From contig NZ_CABFJY010000044.1 in NCBI RefSeq assembly GCF_901687125.1, forward strand, positions 1-64,000: a DNA stretch of 64,000 nt, written 5' to 3'. Each line of letters begins with the position of its first letter. The stretch's first letter is position 1. Below are positions 36,676 through 46,526 of the stretch, one piece after another. The notes under the pieces are model-generated. The model did not search any database, had not been told where the DNA came from, and was given only the letters and a program-made list of their open reading frames with translations. The translations under genes and the position numbers were made by a program. Origin of the DNA: Actinobacillus vicugnae (GTDB lineage Bacteria > Pseudomonadota > Gammaproteobacteria > Enterobacterales > Pasteurellaceae).

Positions 36676-36755
36676 TTTAGTCGGGGTGCCTCTAGTTAGG
36701 CTGAGATTAAACCCGTGAACCTGATACAGTTAGTGCTGACGTAGGAAACTAATAT
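36676..36755 (+). ncRNA. TPP riboswitch (THI element)
   Basis: The conserved core is complete: GGGGTGCC near 36683, CTGAGAT at 36701, ACCCGTGAACCTGAT at 36711-36725, and the closing 'GTAGGAAACT' near 36741. It senses thiamin diphosphate and controls the downstream thiM-thiD-thiE genes. Between it and thiM (36756-36966) a hairpin ATTTATCT ... AGATAAAT with inner AGTAG/CTACT could be part of the expression platform. Confidence 0.95.
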
Positions 36756-36966
36756 GCTAATCTTAAGTTTATTATCCCTTTCTTTTTACTTGTCATTTTT
36801 TACTCTCAATTTATCTAAAAAAGCACAGTAGTCTTGTCTACTATTGAGATAAATAAGATGAATTGGTTTAAGTTTTTATTTTTATCTGCCACCCGTTGGA
36901 TTCCACCTTGAATGAAATTGCGAAGCTTGTTTCATTCACTTTTACATTTAATTCATGGAGATAAAA

Positions 36967-37764
36967 ATGAAATCCAGCTATTTGGCAAAAATTCGCCAGC
37001 AGAATCCGCTTATCTATAATATGACAAATATAGTTGCAGCCAATTTTACTGCAAATGGTTTACTTGCTATTGGTGCTTCACCGCTGATGTCCACCACTCT
37101 AGAGGAAGCAGAAGATTTGGTGCGAATCAGTAATGCTTTACTAATCAATATTGGCAGCGCTACTAAGTCAGAAGTTGAAACAATGCGTATAGCAGGCAAA
37201 ATGGCAAATCAAATCGGAATACCTGTGGTATTAGATCCCGTTGGGATAGGTGCAACAGATCACCGTTATCATTCTGTTATGACACTGTTAAATGAAATTC
37301 AATTTAGTGTTATTCTAGGAAACCTTGGGGAAATGGCTAAATTGGCTCAAGTAAATTGGCAGGCTAAAGGCGTTGATGCTGGGAATGGCTCAGTTAATAT
37401 TGCAGAAATTGCGCATGCTGTGGCGAATAGATACCAATGCGTAGTCGTGGTAAGTGGAGAAATAGATTATATCAGCGATGGTAAACGGTTAGTTAAAATT
37501 GCAAATGGTACGAAGCTATTTCCTCGCATTACAGCCTCAGGTTGTTTACTTGGATCCGTATTTGCTACCTTTTGTGCTGTAGCAAGCGGTCAAATTTTTG
37601 AAGCAATTTGCGAAGGTGCAACAGCTTATGCTATTGCAGGGGAGCTTGCTGCAAAACCGTTAAATACGGAGAAATTAGGCACATTTAATTGTGAATTCTT
37701 AAATCAATTAGCGATGCTTTCAGCAGAGATAATTGAACATCATGCGAGAATCTCTTATGAATAA
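36967..37764 (+). CDS. thiM: Hydroxyethylthiazole kinase ThiM
   Basis: 265 residues from the ATG at 36967, with GGAG eight bases upstream. The family pattern is clear: '[30 protein letters not shown]', '[12 protein letters not shown]', and '[18 protein letters not shown]' (GCLLG in place of the more usual GTGC). It phosphorylates the thiazole moiety, a salvage step of thiamin synthesis. It overlaps the start of thiD by 8 bases. Confidence 0.92.
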   Translation: MKSSYLAKIRQQNPLIYNMTNIVAANFTANGLLAIGASPLMSTTLEEAEDLVRISNALLINIGSATKSEVETMRIAGKMANQIGIPVVLDPVGIGATDHRYHSVMTLLNEIQFSVILGNLGEMAKLAQVNWQAKGVDAGNGSVNIAEIAHAVANRYQCVVVVSGEIDYISDGKRLVKIANGTKLFPRITASGCLLGSVFATFCAVASGQIFEAICEGATAYAIAGELAAKPLNTEKLGTFNCEFLNQLAMLSAEIIEHHARISYE

Positions 37765-38522
37765 AGTGCATCAAGTATTAACGATTGCAGGTTCGGACAG
37801 TGGCGGTGGAGCTGGAATTCAAGCGGATCTCAATTACTGCTCAAAATACCTTAGGCGTATTTGATATTCACTGTGTGCCTATTAAAACAATCGAAGCACA
37901 GTTAAAAGCTATTGCAGAAGATTTTCAAATTTCGGCATTTAAAATTGGTATGTTAGGCACGGCAGAAGTCATTGAATGTGTGGCAAAGGCACTAGGTCAG
38001 TATAACTTTGGTAAATTGGTGCTTGATCCCGTAATGATTGCCAAAGGTGGCGCGCCGTTATTACAACAAAATGCGATTAATGCCTTAAAAACACATTTGT
38101 TGCCATTAGCTAATGTGATTACGCCTAATTTGCCTGAAGCGGAAGCTTTAACAGGTGTAAAAATTATTGATAATTCGACCGCTTATGAAGCGGCTTTAAA
38201 ATTACAGGCATTCGGTGTAAATACGGTGTTAATTAAAGGTGGACATTTAGAGGATTCGCAAAGCTCGAATTGTTGCGATTGGGTTTTTACACCGACTTCG
38301 CAATTTATCGTAGAAAGTCCGCGCTTTCCAACGCGTCATACTCATGGTACAGGTTGTACGTTCTCGGCTTGTATTACAGCGGAACTAGCCAAAGGACAAG
38401 CGGTCGAAAATGCCATAAAAATTGCAAAAGGTTACATTAGTGCCGCAATATCTCGCCCGTTGAATATTGGGCATGGTCAGGGGCCAACTAATCATTGGGC
38501 ATATCAAAATCAAACAAAGTAA
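37757..38522 (+). pseudogene. thiD: thiD with internal deletion and frameshift
   Basis: The ATG at 37757 opens [20 protein letters not shown] and continues IQAD, the expected ThiD N-terminus, then runs into TGA near 37862. The rest of ThiD ('[18 protein letters not shown]' to 'NIGHGQGPTNHWA') is intact but in the +1 frame. Compared with ThiD of E. coli, the stretch corresponding to 'LKTF...SVITALV' is missing. Seven bases remain where about 54 are expected, a loss of about 47 bases. The two halves therefore cannot make one protein. The gene overlaps thiM and is followed by thiE, so polarity on thiE is possible. A sequencing or assembly error cannot be excluded. Confidence 0.85.
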
Positions 38523-38532
38523 AGGAATGACA

Positions 38533-39189
38533 ATGTACGATGTTCGACAAATGCTTAAACTTTATTTTATTGCTGGTACGCAAGATTGCCCAAATCCAAC
38601 AGCAGACCGAATACAAAATTTATTGCTGATTTTGGAACAGGCGCTACAAGCGGGAATTACTTGTTTTCAATTTCGTGATAAAGGTAAAAATTCCCTAGAA
38701 GAGCAACCAGAAAGCCAAAAGAACTTGGCGATTCAGTGTCGAGATTTATGTCGTCGCTATCAGGTTCCATTTATTGTGGACGATAACGTTGCCTTAGCGA
38801 TAGAAATTGGTGCGGACGGTGTACATGTTGGGCAACAAGATATGTCGCCGATAATGATTCGGCAGATAACGAATCAACCTTTAATCATCGGTTTATCCAA
38901 TAACACATTGGAAGATTTATGGCGTTCTGAACAAATAATTGAAGTGGATTATTGTGGGGTAGGTCCAGTATTTCCGACTAATTCGAAAGCAAATCACAAT
39001 CCATCAATTGGTTTGGATTTCATTAAGAAAGCGCGCGAAGCGGGGATTCGCAAACCGATTGTCGCTATCGGTGGTATTAAGGAAGAGCATATAGTAACGT
39101 TGAAGGAAAATGGGGCAGATGGCGTGGCAGTAATTAGTGCGATTAGTTTAGCGTCTGATGTTTCGCGGGCGGTCAAAGCATTACAGTAA
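38533..39189 (+). CDS. thiE: Thiamine-phosphate synthase ThiE
   Basis: 218 residues from the ATG at 38533, chosen because AAAGGA is six bases upstream; an ATG at 38527 lies too close to it. TIM-barrel features: 'ITCFQFRDKGKNS', 'VPFIVDDNVALAIEIGADGVHVGQQDM', 'GVGPVFPTNSKANH' and 'VAIGGIKEEHIVTLKENGADGVAVISAI'. It joins HMP-PP and thiazole phosphate to give thiamin phosphate. Last gene of the TPP-riboswitch operon. Confidence 0.92.
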   Translation: MYDVRQMLKLYFIAGTQDCPNPTADRIQNLLLILEQALQAGITCFQFRDKGKNSLEEQPESQKNLAIQCRDLCRRYQVPFIVDDNVALAIEIGADGVHVGQQDMSPIMIRQITNQPLIIGLSNNTLEDLWRSEQIIEVDYCGVGPVFPTNSKANHNPSIGLDFIKKAREAGIRKPIVAIGGIKEEHIVTLKENGADGVAVISAISLASDVSRAVKALQ

Positions 39190-39200
39190 ACGTTTGGTTA

Positions 39201-39267
39201 AACAAGCGGTTATTTTTTCAAGATTTTTTGCAAAATCGTTTGGAAAAATGACCGCTTGCTTTTTTGT
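39201..39267 (+). terminator. Inverted uptake-sequence pair after thiE
   Basis: ACAAGCGGTTATTTTTT (39202-39218) and its near complement AAAAATGACCGCTTG (39244-39258) form a stem, followed by CTTTTTTG. The loop holds a second TTTTGCAAAA motif. Confidence 0.75.
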
Positions 39268-39362
39268 GCTTTTCCTTTCCAAAGTGGCGGATTTAAAGTA
39301 GAATTGGTCGGCTAATTTTCCCTTTAAATAAATTTATTACAACACAGGACATTTATTGCCCG

Positions 39363-41162
39363 ATGAATATGAAAAACATTCGTAACTTTTCAATTATTGC
39401 TCACATTGACCACGGTAAATCAACTTTATCCGACCGTTTAATCCAAACTTGTGGTGGCTTATCAGATCGTGAAATGGAAGCGCAAGTTTTAGATTCAATG
39501 GATTTAGAGCGTGAACGTGGTATCACAATCAAAGCACAAAGTGTAACCCTCAACTATAAAGCAAAAGACGGTGAAACTTATCAATTAAACTTTATTGATA
39601 CACCAGGACACGTGGACTTCTCTTATGAAGTTTCTCGTTCGCTTGCTGCTTGTGAAGGCGCATTATTAGTGGTGGATGCTGGTCAAGGCGTAGAAGCACA
39701 AACCTTAGCAAACTGCTATACCGCAATTGAAATGGATTTAGAAGTGGTGCCGATTTTAAATAAAATCGACTTACCCGCAGCTGATCCTGAACGTGTAGCG
39801 GAAGAAATTGAAGATATCGTTGGGATTGATGCAATGGAAGCTGTGCGTTGTTCAGCGAAAACAGGTTTAGGTATAGAAGATGTATTAGAAGATATCGTGA
39901 AAAAGATCCCTGCTCCAGAAGGCGATCCTGAAGCACCGCTACAAGCGCTGATAATCGACTCGTGGTTTGATAACTATTTAGGCGTTGTGTCTTTAGTACG
40001 TGTGAAAAATGGCTCAATCAAAAAAGGCGATAAAATCAAAGTAATGAGTACAGGTCAATCTTATAACGTTGATCGCTTAGGGATTTTTACGCCAAAACAA
40101 GTGGATACCACCGAGCTTAAAACAGGTGAAGTAGGTTGGGTAGTGTGTGCAATTAAAGATATTTTAGGTGCGCCAGTGGGCGATACGTTAACCCACCACC
40201 ATAATTCAGCCACTGAAGTATTACCTGGTTTTAAGAAAGTAAAACCACAGGTGTATGCAGGTTTATTCCCAATTAGTTCAGACGATTACGAAGCATTTCG
40301 TGATGCATTAGGCAAATTAAGTTTAAATGATGCATCATTGTTCTACGAGCCAGAAAACTCAACGGCGTTAGGCTTTGGTTTCCGTTGTGGCTTCTTAGGC
40401 TTATTACACATGGAGATCATTCAAGAGCGTTTAGAACGTGAATACGATCTTGATTTAATTACTACAGCACCAACTGTAGTGTATGAAGTGGTACAAACTA
40501 ACGGCGAAACGATTTACGTTGATAGTCCATCGAAATTACCGCCAATTAGCAACATTAGCGAAATTCGTGAGCCAATTGCAGAATGTAATATGCTTGTTCC
40601 ACAAGAATATTTAGGCAACGTAATTACGCTTTGCGTGGAAAAACGTGGCGTACAAACCAATATGGTGTACCACGGCAACCAAATCGCCTTAACGTATGAG
40701 ATCCCAATGGGTGAAGTGGTATTGGATTTCTTCGATCGCTTAAAATCAACTTCTCGTGGTTACGCTTCATTGGATTACGGTTTTAAACGTTTCCAAGCTG
40801 CAGACATGGTGCGTGTTGATATTATGATCAACGGTGAGCGTGTTGATGCGTTGGCGTTGATTGTACATAAAGACAATGCACAATACCGTGGTCGTGAATT
40901 AGTTGAAAAAATGAAAGACTTAATTCCACGCCAACAATTTGATATTGCGATTCAGGCAGCGATTGGTAACCACATTATTGCGCGTTCAACCGTAAAACAA
41001 TTGCGTAAAAACGTATTGGCAAAATGCTACGGTGGTGACGTGAGCCGTAAGAAGAAACTTCTACAAAAACAAAAAGAGGGTAAAAAACGTATGAAATCTC
41101 TCGGTAACGTAGAAGTACCACAAGAAGCATTCTTAGCAATTCTTCACGTAGGTAAAGATTAA
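39363..41162 (+). CDS. lepA: Elongation factor 4 (LepA)
   Basis: 599 residues. GTPase motifs: G1 'AHIDHGKST', G3 'DTPGHVDF', G4 'NKID' and 'SAKTG'. The LepA-specific C-terminal domain with '[21 protein letters not shown]' is intact. A second ATG at 39369 matches the usual E. coli start (MKNIRNF) and may be the true one. LepA acts on ribosomes during translation stress or assembly. An inverted uptake pair (41166-41222) separates it from lepB. Confidence 0.97.
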   Translation: MNMKNIRNFSIIAHIDHGKSTLSDRLIQTCGGLSDREMEAQVLDSMDLERERGITIKAQSVTLNYKAKDGETYQLNFIDTPGHVDFSYEVSRSLAACEGALLVVDAGQGVEAQTLANCYTAIEMDLEVVPILNKIDLPAADPERVAEEIEDIVGIDAMEAVRCSAKTGLGIEDVLEDIVKKIPAPEGDPEAPLQALIIDSWFDNYLGVVSLVRVKNGSIKKGDKIKVMSTGQSYNVDRLGIFTPKQVDTTELKTGEVGWVVCAIKDILGAPVGDTLTHHHNSATEVLPGFKKVKPQVYAGLFPISSDDYEAFRDALGKLSLNDASLFYEPENSTALGFGFRCGFLGLLHMEIIQERLEREYDLDLITTAPTVVYEVVQTNGETIYVDSPSKLPPISNISEIREPIAECNMLVPQEYLGNVITLCVEKRGVQTNMVYHGNQIALTYEIPMGEVVLDFFDRLKSTSRGYASLDYGFKRFQAADMVRVDIMINGERVDALALIVHKDNAQYRGRELVEKMKDLIPRQQFDIAIQAAIGNHIIARSTVKQLRKNVLAKCYGGDVSRKKKLLQKQKEGKKRMKSLGNVEVPQEAFLAILHVGKD

Positions 41163-41165
41163 GAA

Positions 41166-41222
41166 ACAAGCGGTCATCAATACTGAAATTTTTGCAAACT
41201 TCCAATAAATGTTGACCGCTTA
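41166..41222 (+). terminator. Inverted uptake-sequence pair between lepA and lepB
   Basis: ACAAGCGGTC (41166-41175) and GACCGCTTAA (41214-41223) face each other, with TTTTTGCAAA in the loop. No long U run follows, so termination may be weak and lepB may still be cotranscribed. Confidence 0.5.
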
Positions 41223-41240
41223 ACGATGAAGGAGAAAACA

Positions 41241-42200
41241 ATGGCACAAATTATGCCAATTATTTTTATCGTAATTTTATATGGTGTTTGGAAAACATTG
41301 GATTCAATGCAGTTACCAAATACCATCTCTATTGTACTAGTTGCATTAGTGGTCATTTGCGGCGGATTTTGGGCATTTTATAAATTTAGCGCAGATCCTC
41401 GTCGTAAATTAGCGATTGCTCGTGAAGAAAAACGTTTAAATCGTCCATTGACCGATGAAGAAAAATCAGAAATTCAACCTCGTTCTGCAACGGGTGAATT
41501 TTTTGCTTCGCTATTTGGAGTGCTATTTTTCGTGACTGTGTTGCGTTCGTTTGTGTTTGAGCCGTTTCAAATTCCTAGCGGTTCAATGGAACCAACGCTA
41601 AGAGTCGGTGACTTTTTAGTTGTCAATAAATTTAGTTATGGTATTAAAGATCCGATTTGGCAAAATACTTTAATTGAAACAGGTAAACCACAACGTGGTG
41701 ATGTGATAGTGTTTAAAGCACCGAAGCAGCCACATGTCGACTATATTAAACGTGTAGTTGGTGTGGGTGGTGATCGTGTGAAATATGATGCGCTAACTCA
41801 ACAATTAACGGTAACCTATGCCGATGGACAACAGGTTGTATTTGATTATAGCGCAGGCAAGCCAAACCCTGAATTTTTCTATCATGGTGAAATGCAAGTG
41901 GAGCGTACCGAAAAGGGTAGTGTGACACACCAAATCTTAAACAACCCTAAAGCATTTAACTATGAGCCTTATTTTTTCACTCAAGAAGGTGTACCAGCTG
42001 GAGAATGGATTGTGCCAGAAGGACACTATTTCGTTATGGGGGATAACAGAGACAATAGTGAAGACAGCCGTTTCTGGGGGGTTGTGCCTGAGAAAAATGT
42101 AGTAGGTAAGGCAACTTACATTTGGTTAAGCCTTGATAAAAAACCGAATGAATTCCCAAGCGGTATTCGTTTGGACAGAATATTCAGTTCAATCCAATAA
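41241..42200 (+). CDS. lepB: Signal peptidase I
   Basis: 319 residues from the ATG at 41241, preceded by AAGGAG. Two N-terminal membrane helices (about 1-20 and 28-50, then 80-100) anchor it. The catalytic serine is S115 in 'IPSGSMEPTL' and the general-base lysine K170 in 'VDYIKRVVGVGGD'; the 'GDNRDNSEDSRFWG' box is intact. It removes signal peptides of exported proteins. Gene order lepA-lepB-rnc-era-recO is the usual one. Confidence 0.96.
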   Translation: MAQIMPIIFIVILYGVWKTLDSMQLPNTISIVLVALVVICGGFWAFYKFSADPRRKLAIAREEKRLNRPLTDEEKSEIQPRSATGEFFASLFGVLFFVTVLRSFVFEPFQIPSGSMEPTLRVGDFLVVNKFSYGIKDPIWQNTLIETGKPQRGDVIVFKAPKQPHVDYIKRVVGVGGDRVKYDALTQQLTVTYADGQQVVFDYSAGKPNPEFFYHGEMQVERTEKGSVTHQILNNPKAFNYEPYFFTQEGVPAGEWIVPEGHYFVMGDNRDNSEDSRFWGVVPEKNVVGKATYIWLSLDKKPNEFPSGIRLDRIFSSIQ

Positions 42201-42206
42201 CTAGAG

Positions 42207-42239
42207 AAAGGTGGGTGTAAACCCACCCTTTAATTTTTT
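42207..42239 (+). terminator. Terminator-like hairpin immediately before rnc
   Basis: GGTGGGT-GTAA-ACCCACC with flanking AAA/TTT pairing, then TTTAATTTTTT directly abutting the rnc start codon. A strong intrinsic terminator shape lies between two genes normally cotranscribed, and rnc has no visible ribosome-binding site. Confidence 0.75.
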
Positions 42240-42911
42240 ATGCATATAGAACGATTACAAAAAAAATTAGGCTATCAATTTACTAGCCTTGATTACCTTT
42301 CACAAGCGCTGACTCATCGTAGTGCAGGTGCAAAAAATAATGAACGATTAGAATTTCTTGGTGATTCCATCTTAAATTTTGCGATTGGGAAAGCATTATT
42401 TGAAAAATTTCCTAAAGCGAATGAGGGCGAATTAAGCCGTATGCGTGCAACCTTAGTACGTGAACAAACCTTAGCTATTTTGGCTCGTCAATTTGAATTA
42501 GGCGACTATATGAAATTGGGCGCAGGCGAACTAAAAAGCGGTGGCTATCGTCGAGAGTCAATTCTTTCAGACTGTGTAGAAGCAATTATCGCAGCGATTT
42601 ATCTTGACTCTAATATGGACAATGCGATTGAGCGAGTGTCGGTTTGGTATCAAACGTTGTTAGCGGAAATGAAGCCAGGCGATGCCCAAAAAGATCCAAA
42701 AACACGCTTACAAGAATTTTTACAGGGGCGCAAATTACAGTTACCCACTTATGAAGTGTTTGATATTAAAGGTGAAGCACATAACCAAACCTTTAAAGTA
42801 ACGTGCAAAATTGAAACCTTTGAAGAAACATTCATCGGGGTTGGCACAAGTCGCCGTAAAGCAGAACAAAATGCTGCCGAACAAGTATTGGCGAAATTAA
42901 CGATAAAATAA
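42240..42911 (+). CDS. rnc: Ribonuclease III
   Basis: 223 residues. The catalytic signature '[16 protein letters not shown]' is near residues 36-50, with the second acidic cluster '[13 protein letters not shown]'. A C-terminal double-stranded RNA-binding domain begins near residue 150 ('[15 protein letters not shown]' to '[14 protein letters not shown]'). It cuts double-stranded RNA in rRNA processing. No Shine-Dalgarno is visible: a U tract of the upstream hairpin touches the ATG. In E. coli RNase III limits its own mRNA through a leader hairpin; a similar logic here is possible. Confidence 0.95.
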   Translation: MHIERLQKKLGYQFTSLDYLSQALTHRSAGAKNNERLEFLGDSILNFAIGKALFEKFPKANEGELSRMRATLVREQTLAILARQFELGDYMKLGAGELKSGGYRRESILSDCVEAIIAAIYLDSNMDNAIERVSVWYQTLLAEMKPGDAQKDPKTRLQEFLQGRKLQLPTYEVFDIKGEAHNQTFKVTCKIETFEETFIGVGTSRRKAEQNAAEQVLAKLTIK

Positions 42912-42972
42912 AATGAGTAATGGAATAGCCCAAATTTTCAGGGCTATTTCGTACTAATACAAAGGATAAAAA

Positions 42973-43887
42973 ATGACAGAATTAAATCAGCAACCTAAGA
43001 CTTATTGCGGTTTTATCGCCATTGTTGGTCGCCCTAATGTGGGTAAATCAACCTTGTTAAATAAAATTTTAGGTCAGAAAATTTCGATTACCTCTCGTAA
43101 GGCGCAGACTACTCGCCATCGTATTGTTGGGATTCACACAGAAGATCAATATCAAGCGATTTACGTTGATACCCCAGGGCTTCATATTGAAGAAAAACGT
43201 GCAATCAACCGCTTAATGAACCGTGCAGCAAGTTCAGCAATTGGCGATGTTGATTTAATTATTTTCGTGGTTGAAGGGACAAAATGGACTGACGACGATG
43301 AAATGGTCTTAAATAAATTAAGATCTGCAAAAGCGCCTGTGGTATTAGCGATTAATAAAGTAGATAACATCAAAGAAAAAGATGAATTATTACCGCATAT
43401 TACAGAGCTTTCACAAAAATTTGATTTTGCAGAAATTTTACCCATTTCGGCACAGCGTGGTAAAAATGTCCATATCTTGCAAAAATTTGTGCGTAAATCA
43501 TTGCGTGAAGGGGTACATCATTTCCCTGAAGAATATGTAACAGACCGTAGCCAACGCTTTATGGCATCAGAAATTATTCGTGAAAAATTGATGCGTTTTA
43601 CTGGCGAAGAATTACCTTATTCAGTCACAGTGGAAATTGAGCAGTTTAAAATGAATGATCGTGGCACTTATGAGATCAATGGTTTGATCTTAGTGGAGCG
43701 TGAAGGTCAGAAGAAAATGGTGATCGGCGCTAAGGGCCAAAAAATTAAGACCATTGGCACTGAAGCTCGCACAGATATGGAGCGCTTATTTGATAACAAA
43801 GTTCATTTAGAACTTTGGGTAAAAGTGAAAGCGGGTTGGGCTGATGACGAGCGTGCGTTACGTAGCCTAGGTTATATGGACGAATAG
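42973..43887 (+). CDS. era: GTPase Era
   Basis: 304 residues. G1 'GRPNVGKST' near residues 18-26, G2 'TTRHRIVGI', G3 'DTPG', G4 'NKVD', and the C-terminal KH domain with '[22 protein letters not shown]'. Era binds 16S rRNA and helps mature the 30S subunit. It follows rnc after a 61-base gap that contains an AATAGCCC/GGGCTATT hairpin lacking a U run. recO follows after 10 bases. Confidence 0.96.
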   Translation: MTELNQQPKTYCGFIAIVGRPNVGKSTLLNKILGQKISITSRKAQTTRHRIVGIHTEDQYQAIYVDTPGLHIEEKRAINRLMNRAASSAIGDVDLIIFVVEGTKWTDDDEMVLNKLRSAKAPVVLAINKVDNIKEKDELLPHITELSQKFDFAEILPISAQRGKNVHILQKFVRKSLREGVHHFPEEYVTDRSQRFMASEIIREKLMRFTGEELPYSVTVEIEQFKMNDRGTYEINGLILVEREGQKKMVIGAKGQKIKTIGTEARTDMERLFDNKVHLELWVKVKAGWADDERALRSLGYMDE

Positions 43888-43897
43888 TCGCAGAGAT

Positions 43898-44620
43898 ATG
43901 ATAGAAAATTGGCATCGAGGATTTGTGTTACACCGCCGTGAATATAGTGAAACCAGTTTACTGGTTGATTTTTTCACAGAAGATCATGGGCGTATTACCT
44001 TACTTGCAAAAGGCGCAAGACGTCCTCGTTCGCCGTTAAAAGCTGTGTTACAACCATTTACGCCATTGTTATTGCGCTGGACAGGGAAAGGCGAGCTAAA
44101 AACCTTAACTAAAGCAGAACCAGCAGCTTTAACTTTGCCGATGCGAACACTTGCGTTATACAGTGGCTTTTATGTAAATGAAGTTCTTGCAAGGGTTTTG
44201 GAAAATCAGACCGCTTACCCAGCGCTTTTTCAACACTATTTGCAGTGCGTAACAATGCTGGCAACTCAGCCAGATAGTTTAGAAGTGAGTTTGCGAACGT
44301 TTGAGTTCCACACGCTAAAAGCATTAGGCTATGGTGTTAATTTCAGCGTTTGTGCTGCAACAGGTGAGCCTGTATCGCCTTCAATGACCTATCAATTTAG
44401 TGAGAATGAAGGCTTTATCGCTTCACTATTACAAAATAATTACAGTTTTTTAGGTAAGGATCTACTGGCATTTGAACAGCTAGATTTTTCCGATAAAACA
44501 ACACTACAAGCAGCTAAACGTTTTACTCGGATTGCTCTCAAACCTTATTTAGGCTCTCAACCACTTAAAAGCCGAGAACTGTTTCAAACCATCTTACCAA
44601 ACAAGCTAAAAAGCGGATAA
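43898..44620 (+). CDS. recO: DNA repair protein RecO
   Basis: 240 residues. The N-terminal OB-fold has '[38 protein letters not shown]', the RecO hallmark, followed by an all-helical domain. The zinc-binding cysteines seen in some RecO proteins are not present, as is common in gamma-proteobacteria. RecO loads RecA with RecF and RecR. It lies 10 bases after era, last gene of this unit. Confidence 0.93.
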   Translation: MIENWHRGFVLHRREYSETSLLVDFFTEDHGRITLLAKGARRPRSPLKAVLQPFTPLLLRWTGKGELKTLTKAEPAALTLPMRTLALYSGFYVNEVLARVLENQTAYPALFQHYLQCVTMLATQPDSLEVSLRTFEFHTLKALGYGVNFSVCAATGEPVSPSMTYQFSENEGFIASLLQNNYSFLGKDLLAFEQLDFSDKTTLQAAKRFTRIALKPYLGSQPLKSRELFQTILPNKLKSG

Positions 44621-44639
44621 CACGCAAGAAGCCCAAAAT

Positions 44640-44679
44640 AAAAGCGGTCAAATTTGCAATTTTGACCGCTTTTATTTTT
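44640..44679. terminator. Bidirectional terminator from paired uptake sequences (recO/lysC)
   Basis: A perfect 13-base inverted repeat AAAAGCGGTCAAA / TTTGACCGCTTTT with an 8-base loop, flanked by A- and T-rich runs on both sides. It lies between convergent recO and lysC and probably stops both. Confidence 0.88.
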
Positions 44680-44687
44680 AGATGGGA

Positions 44688-46040
44688 TTATTCAAATAAA
44701 CCTGCATGAAGCGAACGAACCACTTCATCAGCTTCTTCATTTTTCACTAAAGTACATACGTTATTTGTGCTTGCACCATAGCTAATTAAACGAATATTGA
44801 AGTTTTCAAGGGTATGGAACAATTGTTTTGCCACACCTGCTTGAGTGTGTAAATTGTTACCGATAATTGCAACTAAAGCTAAATCATTTTCTACCTGTAC
44901 GTGACAGTATGCGTTTAACTCGTCCAATAACTCTTTTGACAGCATATCTGCGCCAGATGATGCAGAACCGGTCTTATCTAAGGTTAATGCGACACTCACT
45001 TCAGAGGTAGTAATCACATCAACTGAGATTTTATGTTTCGCTAAAATAGCGAATACGTTTGCTAAAAAGCCTTGTGCATGCAACATTGAAAGGCTTGAAA
45101 GTGTAAGTAATGTTTGGTTACGACGTAACGCAATTGCACGGAAAGTTGGGCGAGGTTGTGGATCACGCGTTACCCAAGTACCGCCTTGTTCTGGTGCTTT
45201 GCTTGAGCCAACATATACTGGAATATTGCTACGCACTGCGGGCAATAATGTTGCTGGGTGTAATACTTTTGCACCAAAGGTTGCCATTTCTGCTGCTTCA
45301 TTAAATGCCATAGTATCAATACGTTGTGCATTTGGTACTACACGTGGATCAGTGGTATAGATACCAGGTACATCTGTCCAAATTAATACATCATTCGCAT
45401 TTAATACTTCTGCTAATAATGCAGCAGAGTAGTCTGAACCACCACGACCTAGTGTAGTTGTTTTCCCTTCATCATCACGTCCGATAAATCCTTGGGTAAT
45501 CACAACATTACCATTTGCAATTAATGGTTTAATTATTGCATCAGCTTGTTGCTGCGTTTTCTCATCATTTGGTGCAGCTTTACCATAGTTGTTGTTTGTC
45601 GCCACAACGTCACGCACATCAACCCATACTGCTGGGAAATTGCGCTCTTTTAATAATTGGGTGAAAATTTTGGTAGACATCATTTCACCATGGCAAATTA
45701 ATTCATCTGTTAATGCATTTGAGGTTGCAAGACTAGCAGATTCAGCTAAAGTAGCAATGTGTTGTAATAAAGCATCAATTTCAGTAGAAATTTCGCTTTG
45801 ATTTTGTAATTTTTCAATAATGTTATATTGAATAGTGCGTACTGCATTAAGTACTTCTTCACGGCGTTCTTTTTCGCAACCGTTTGCTAATTCGACTAAA
45901 TAATTAGTTACACCTGCTGAAGCCGAAAGTACCACAACACGAGTGTTAGCATCTGCTGTTACGATATTTGCACAAGAAGTCATTGCTTCAAAGTTAGCTA
46001 CGCTAGTACCGCCAAATTTAGCAACCGAAAGATGAGACAT
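44688..46040 (-). CDS. lysC: Lysine-sensitive aspartate kinase (aspartokinase III)
   Basis: 450 residues. N-terminal kinase motifs: 'VAKFGGTSVANFEAM', 'VVVLSASAGVTNYLVELA' and 'TLGRGGSDYSAALLAEVL'. The C-terminal regulatory part has two ACT domains ('TLSSLSMLHAQGFLANVFAIL' and 'VAIIGNNLHTQAGVAKQLFHTL'). It starts aspartate-family amino acid synthesis. A lysine riboswitch upstream (46140-46320) shows that lysine also controls expression. Confidence 0.95.
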   Translation of the reverse strand: MSHLSVAKFGGTSVANFEAMTSCANIVTADANTRVVVLSASAGVTNYLVELANGCEKERREEVLNAVRTIQYNIIEKLQNQSEISTEIDALLQHIATLAESASLATSNALTDELICHGEMMSTKIFTQLLKERNFPAVWVDVRDVVATNNNYGKAAPNDEKTQQQADAIIKPLIANGNVVITQGFIGRDDEGKTTTLGRGGSDYSAALLAEVLNANDVLIWTDVPGIYTTDPRVVPNAQRIDTMAFNEAAEMATFGAKVLHPATLLPAVRSNIPVYVGSSKAPEQGGTWVTRDPQPRPTFRAIALRRNQTLLTLSSLSMLHAQGFLANVFAILAKHKISVDVITTSEVSVALTLDKTGSASSGADMLSKELLDELNAYCHVQVENDLALVAIIGNNLHTQAGVAKQLFHTLENFNIRLISYGASTNNVCTLVKNEEADEVVRSLHAGLFE

Positions 46041-46139
46041 AATAAGAATTTCCTATAAATCAAAAAATAATGGATGATGTTATGTAGTGGATATTCGAAA
46101 GGAAATTTGAGTAGATTAGGCGGTTTGATTTAAGAACCA

Positions 46140-46320
46140 ATTAATCAGAGCACTCCATTTAAACTTATGTTAAATGACAGCTGATAGGATTCAACCTGAC
46201 TCAGCCGATGTTCATTCCAGTCTAGTGAATTCACACCTCGGCAAGCACTCCCATCATTTAATCCTCAAACGGCCCTAGTTGCCTTAGATTAAACTGCCTG
46301 AGTGTTGCGCCTCTCCCGCA
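46140..46320 (-). ncRNA. Lysine riboswitch upstream of lysC
   Basis: Read on the minus strand, the region begins 'GGGAGAGGCGC'. It continues through 'GGGAGTGCTTGCCGA', 'CTAGACTGGAATGAACATCGGC' and 'GTCAGGTTGAATCCTATCAGC', and closes with 'GGAGTGCTCT', which pairs back to the start. GAGAGGCGC at the 5' strand, GCCGA...CTGG...CGGC in the middle and the closing stem are the landmarks of the L-box. Its position ahead of lysC is the classic one. Exact boundaries are approximate. Confidence 0.85.
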
Positions 46321-46339
46321 ATGAATAAATTCATTACTT

Positions 46340-46358
46340 CTTTTCAATGATTGAAAAG
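46340..46358 (-). promoter_or_regulatory. Perfect palindrome at the 5' end of the lysC leader
   Basis: CTTTTCAAT-G-ATTGAAAAG is a 19-base perfect palindrome between the predicted promoter (46367-46395) and the riboswitch. As RNA it could form a 5'-terminal hairpin; as DNA it could be an operator. Function unknown. Confidence 0.45.
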
Positions 46359-46366
46359 CCTGTATA

Positions 46367-46395
46367 GAAATACCCTTTTATTAAAAAAGTGTCAA
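46367..46395 (-). promoter_or_regulatory. Candidate promoter of lysC
   Basis: On the minus strand: perfect TTGACA (46390-46395), 17-base spacer, TATTTC (46367-46372). The -35 is ideal and the -10 poor. Start would be near 46360. Confidence 0.5.
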
Positions 46396-46451
46396 ACGAT
46401 ATTTATAATAGAAAGAAAGGAATGATTAAGGAATGGTCTGATTTAGCAGTT

Positions 46452-46510
46452 AAAATAAAAGAGGTCAGATCTTTAAGACTAAATTGGTAAAAAATGTAGC
46501 AAATCTGACC
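46452..46510 (-). terminator. Terminator after tmaR built on an uptake sequence
   Basis: GGTCAGAT and ATCTGACC form an 8-base stem around a long A/T-rich loop; on the minus strand TCTTTTATTTT follows. One arm overlaps an AAGCGGT uptake core. Confidence 0.55.
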
Positions 46511-46526
46511 GCTTTAGGGAGATTAA

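Noticed and set aside
42912-42972. AATAGCCC/GGGCTATT hairpin between rnc and era as a terminator
   Set aside because: No U tract follows the stem, so it is not called as an intrinsic terminator.
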